The position numbers and the translations under genes are program-made. DNA of 64,000 nucleotides from Streptomyces lasiicapitis (GTDB taxonomy: Bacteria; Actinomycetota; Actinomycetes; Streptomycetales; Streptomycetaceae): contig NZ_BMNG01000003.1 of assembly GCF_014646335.1 (NCBI RefSeq), positions 310,001-374,000 of the forward strand. The letters run 5' to 3'. The notes below the pieces were generated by a model that saw nothing but the letters and a program-made list of their open reading frames with translations, searched no databases and was not told the origin of the DNA. Shown piece after piece: positions 61,547 to 64,000 of the stretch (positions within the stretch are counted from its first letter, which is position 1; each line of letters opens with the position of its first letter).

Positions 61547-62895
61547 GAGCGGGGCCCGCCGGGCGCGGGGGCGGGGGCCGGGGCGGGCCGCGACGTCTGC
61601 CCGGCGGTGCGGCCCGGCGCGGGGACCCCGGGGAGGGGCTCCGCGACGCCCGGGTGCGCGTCCGGTGCGGTGTCGGATTCCGTGCCCGGTCGGGGTTCCG
61701 GTGCGGAGCCCGACTGGGTGCCGAGCCCGGAATCCTGCCCCGCGCTCGAAGTGTTGCCCGGCTCGGCGTCCGGCCCCGGGGTCGCGGGGTGCGCGACGCC
61801 CCGGCGTGCGCCTGGTGTGGTGCCGGGTGCTGTGCCTGGCCCGGTGCGGGGGGCCGTGCCCGGTCGGGGTTCCGGTGCGGAGCCTGACTGGGTGCCGAGT
61901 CTGGAGCCCTGCCCCGCGCCCGATGCGGTGCCCGACTTGGCGTACGTCGCCGGAGCCGCCCTCGGCGTCGCCTTCGCCCGTAAGCCCGGCGCCCCCTTCC
62001 CTGCCGCCCCGTCCGCCGTCCACAGCGCCGCCAGTGACTCGGTCAGGGTGAACGCCGGTTGCCAGCCCAACTCCCTTGCTGCCGCCGTGATGTCGGCGCA
62101 CTGCCACGGGACCGCCGCCGAGCGGCCGGAGCCGGTGAGGGTTTCCTCGATGCGGCCGCGGAAGGCCGCCGCGCGGACGAGGCCGTGGGCCAGGTCGCGT
62201 GCCGGGACCGATTGGCCGCTGCCGATGTTGAGGATGGGGGGCAGGGGGTGGGGGGTGGTGATGGCGAGGGTCACTGCCTCGGCCACGTCGCGTACGTCGA
62301 CGAAGTCGCGGTAGGAGGACAGGTCGCCCACGCGGATCGTGTCGTGCGGCGACTGCTCGGCGGCGCGCCGCAGTTCGGCGGTGAGGCGGCCGGGGAGGCC
62401 TGCTGTGGGTGCTCCGGGGCCGACTGGGTTGGTCACCCGTAGGACGACGGCGTCGAGGCCCGATGTTGTGATGGCGAGAGTGCCTGCCAGTTTCGTGGCG
62501 CCGTACGGGGCGAGGGGCCGGGCGGGGGCGTCCTCCGCCGTGCGCGCGCCGCGCGCGCACGGCCCGTACTCGGCGGCCGAGCCGAGGTGGACCAGACGGG
62601 CGCCGGGCGCGGCGGCCCGCAGCGCCTCGCAGAGGGCGGCGGGGCCGCGGGCGTTGACCTCCGCGAGAGTCACGGCGCCGCCGCCCACCGCGCCCGCGCA
62701 GTTGACGACCGCGTCCGGCGCGGCCCGCGCGAACAGTTCCGCGAGGGTGCCGGGCACGTCCGTGGCGAGGTCGCAGCGCACGTCGGCGTCGGGGGCACGG
62801 CCGCCGGTGAGCAGCCGCGCGCCCGGCAGGGCGCGCAGCCGCTCGGCGATGTGCCCGCCCAGGTATCCGGTGGAGCCCAGGACGAGGATCCGCAC
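61543..62895 (-). CDS. NAD-dependent epimerase/dehydratase with low-complexity C-terminal extension
   Basis: A 450-residue protein. Residues 1-295 form an extended SDR: NAD motif GSTGYLGG (7-14) and catalytic Y131-x3-K135 (PYGATKLAG). The last ~155 residues are Pro/Gly/Ser/Thr/Ala-rich with repeats such as LGTQSGSAPEPRPGT, absent from usual NDP-sugar epimerases; the DNA carries a 174-bp-period repeat (61687 and 61861). The start is GTG at 62895. It lies 7 bases after the nucleotidyltransferase stop and overlaps the Spherulin-4 gene, so the three are co-expressed. The sugar is unknown. Confidence 0.85.
   Translation of the reverse strand: MRILVLGSTGYLGGHIAERLRALPGARLLTGGRAPDADVRCDLATDVPGTLAELFARAAPDAVVNCAGAVGGGAVTLAEVNARGPAALCEALRAAAPGARLVHLGSAAEYGPCARGARTAEDAPARPLAPYGATKLAGTLAITTSGLDAVVLRVTNPVGPGAPTAGLPGRLTAELRRAAEQSPHDTIRVGDLSSYRDFVDVRDVAEAVTLAITTPHPLPPILNIGSGQSVPARDLAHGLVRAAAFRGRIEETLTGSGRSAAVPWQCADITAAARELGWQPAFTLTESLAALWTADGAAGKGAPGLRAKATPRAAPATYAKSGTASGAGQGSRLGTQSGSAPEPRPGTAPRTGPGTAPGTTPGARRGVAHPATPGPDAEPGNTSSAGQDSGLGTQSGSAPEPRPGTESDTAPDAHPGVAEPLPGVPAPGRTAGQTSRPAPAPAPAPGGPRS
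61687..61910. repeat. 174-bp-period repeat in the epimerase tail
   Basis: CGGTCGGGGTTCCGGTGCGG and about 30 following bases occur at 61687 and again at 61861, in frame (58 codons). Confidence 0.7.
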
Positions 62896-62902
62896 GGGTC
62901 CG

Positions 62903-63616
62903 TCACGCTCCCTTGAGCAGCAGGGAGCGGTGGGTGGTGAACTCGGCGTTCGCGCGGTCGTAGTCGTCCGGGCGGCCGATGTCGAGCCAGTAGCCGCCGA
63001 ACTCGTAGGAACGCGGCGGGGTTTCGGACTTCAGCAGGTCGAGGACCAGCTCGTCGAAGCCGAGCGGCAGGCCCGGTGTGTACGGGGCGAGGGTGTCGCG
63101 CGAGACGCCGTACACCCCCATCGAGACGCGGTAGTCGATGCTCGGCTTCTCGGTGAAGGCGACCACGTGGCTTGCCTCCGTGGTCAGCACGCCGAAGTCG
63201 ATGCGGACCTCGCGCGCGTACGTCGCGATGGTCAGCGGCGCCTCGGACTCCCGATGCGTGCGCAGCACGTCCGCGTAGTCGAGGTCGGTGAGGACGTCGC
63301 CGTTCATGACGAGGAAGTGCTCGGGCAGGCGGTCCATCATCGTCAGGAGCGGGCCCATGGTGCCCAGCGGGCTGTCCTCCGTGGCGTAGCCGACGCGCAG
63401 GCCCCAGCGGGAGCCGTTGCCGACGTAGGCGCGGATGATGTGGCCGAGGTGGCCGATCGCGAGGGTGACGCTGGTGAAGCCCGCCGCCGAGAGCTGGCGG
63501 AGCACGATCTCCAGGATCGCGTGCTGGCCGCCGATCGGCACCAGCGGCTTGGGCAGCGAGGTGGTGTACGGGAGGAGCCGGACGCCCTTGCCTCCGGCGA
63601 GTATGACTGCGTGCAT
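62903..63616 (-). CDS. Sugar-1-phosphate nucleotidyltransferase
   Basis: A 237-residue enzyme that forms an NDP-sugar from NTP and sugar-1-phosphate. The signature LAGGKGVRLLPYTTSLPKPL is at 6-25 (catalytic Lys K23), and MNGDVLTDLDY supplies the metal-binding Asp. It is short like RmlA/GalU-type single-domain enzymes. GGGGAG precedes the ATG at 63616. It is part of the minus-strand operon with the two epimerases and the Spherulin-4 protein. Confidence 0.9.
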   Translation of the reverse strand: MHAVILAGGKGVRLLPYTTSLPKPLVPIGGQHAILEIVLRQLSAAGFTSVTLAIGHLGHIIRAYVGNGSRWGLRVGYATEDSPLGTMGPLLTMMDRLPEHFLVMNGDVLTDLDYADVLRTHRESEAPLTIATYAREVRIDFGVLTTEASHVVAFTEKPSIDYRVSMGVYGVSRDTLAPYTPGLPLGFDELVLDLLKSETPPRSYEFGGYWLDIGRPDDYDRANAEFTTHRSLLLKGA

Positions 63617-63694
63617 GGGGTGCTCCCCTGGGTGTGGGTGAGTGGTGCGCGAGTACGTGCGCGAGCGGGTGCGCGCCGGTGTGGTGACGTACCG

Positions 63695-64000
63695 TCAGAT
63701 GTTGTAGACGCCGGTCTTGTAGCGGGCCAGGTTGGCCGGGTCGCGGAAGAACTCGACGGTGTGGGCGAGGCCTTGCTCCAGGTCGTGCGCGGGGGCCCAG
63801 CCGGTGGCGGCGCGCAGCCGGGAGGCGTCCGCGACCAGGCGCATCACCTCGGAGGCGGCGGGCCGGACGCGCTGCTCGTCCTCCGTCACGTCGAGGTCGG
63901 TGTCCATGACCTTGCCGATGAGCCGCACCAGGTCGCCGACGGAGATCTCGCCGCCCGTACCGGCGTTGAAGGTGCGGCCCTCCACGGTCGCCGCGGGCGC
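63695..64000 (-). CDS. NDP-sugar epimerase/dehydratase, C-terminal part only
   Basis: The last ~101 residues of an extended SDR that continues beyond the window edge. The segment RTFNAGTGGEISVGDLVRLIG and WAPAHDLEQGLAHTVEFFRD are typical C-terminal sugar-epimerase sequence. The start codon and NAD motif are not in the window. It is 78 bases upstream of the nucleotidyltransferase and likely in the same operon. Confidence 0.85.
   Translation of the reverse strand, partial: APAATVEGRTFNAGTGGEISVGDLVRLIGKVMDTDLDVTEDEQRVRPAASEVMRLVADASRLRAATGWAPAHDLEQGLAHTVEFFRDPANLARYKTGVYNI

Overview
The window is chromosomal DNA of a Streptomyces. It has very high GC with strong GC3 bias, GTG and TTG starts, rare TTA (bldA) codons, an Scr1/DUF397/ATP-binding triad, and a copy of the sporulation regulator whiI. 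From memory, much of the gene order matches the S. coelicolor stretch from aconitase (SCO5999) to hemE (SCO6031): acnA, ngcEFG, rok7B7, xylFGH, dxs, permease, fadB/fadA, RNase D-like, whiI, DUF3000, hemE. About 49 protein genes are called. No rRNA, tRNA, CRISPR array, transposase or integrase was seen.

Region by region. 0.2-6.2 kb holds a Tat-exported amidohydrolase, a LacI-family regulator behind a 48-49 bp degenerate tandem repeat, a TTA-containing orphan gene, a quinone-oxidoreductase-like enzyme behind a strong dyad, and a membrane-anchored hypothetical. 6.2-9.3 kb is aconitase with a two-site promoter (a MarR/TamR-type palindrome and an iron-box-like site). 9.2-30.6 kb looks accessory relative to the S. 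coelicolor order: flavin monooxygenase/MerR pair, a triple-repeat secreted protein, VOC protein, ArsR/MFS pair, an operon of Scr1-type regulator, DUF397, a DUF7019-like protein and a HEAT-repeat protein, a divergent ATP-binding protein, a seven-repeat beta-propeller protein, a large SARP/AAA regulator, a GH92 mannosidase, and LLM/LysR genes.

31.0-39.4 kb is a sugar-uptake block: NgcEFG (N,N'-diacetylchitobiose/GlcNAc type, with a DasR-box-like site upstream), the ROK regulator Rok7B7, and XylFGH. The rok7B7 and xylF promoters share a GTCAAGGA half-site, and the xylF-xylG gap holds a strong hairpin. 39.6-43.3 kb holds dxs and an amino-acid permease.

43.4-51.4 kb is the most interesting region. 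It looks like a poly-gamma-glutamate-type (Pgs/Cap) surface polymer locus: a CapA/PgsA lipoprotein, a double-HAMP membrane sensor with no output domain, a PgsB ligase with a long Q/Y/P/A-rich repeat tail, PgsC, and an NlpC/P60 endopeptidase. Divergent from it, only 20 bp away, is a putative lipoprotein hydrolase. PgsB and PgsC overlap at TTGA, and the sensor sits between CapA and PgsB.

51.4-60.9 kb returns to conserved genes: NYN protein, a repeat/propeller-like hypothetical, fadB-fadA, RNase D-like, whiI with a sigma-WhiG-like promoter, DUF3000 and hemE. 60.9-64.0 kb is the 3' end of a minus-strand glycan operon: partial NDP-sugar epimerase, sugar nucleotidyltransferase, a second epimerase with a long low-complexity tail, and a Spherulin-4 (GH135-like) protein.
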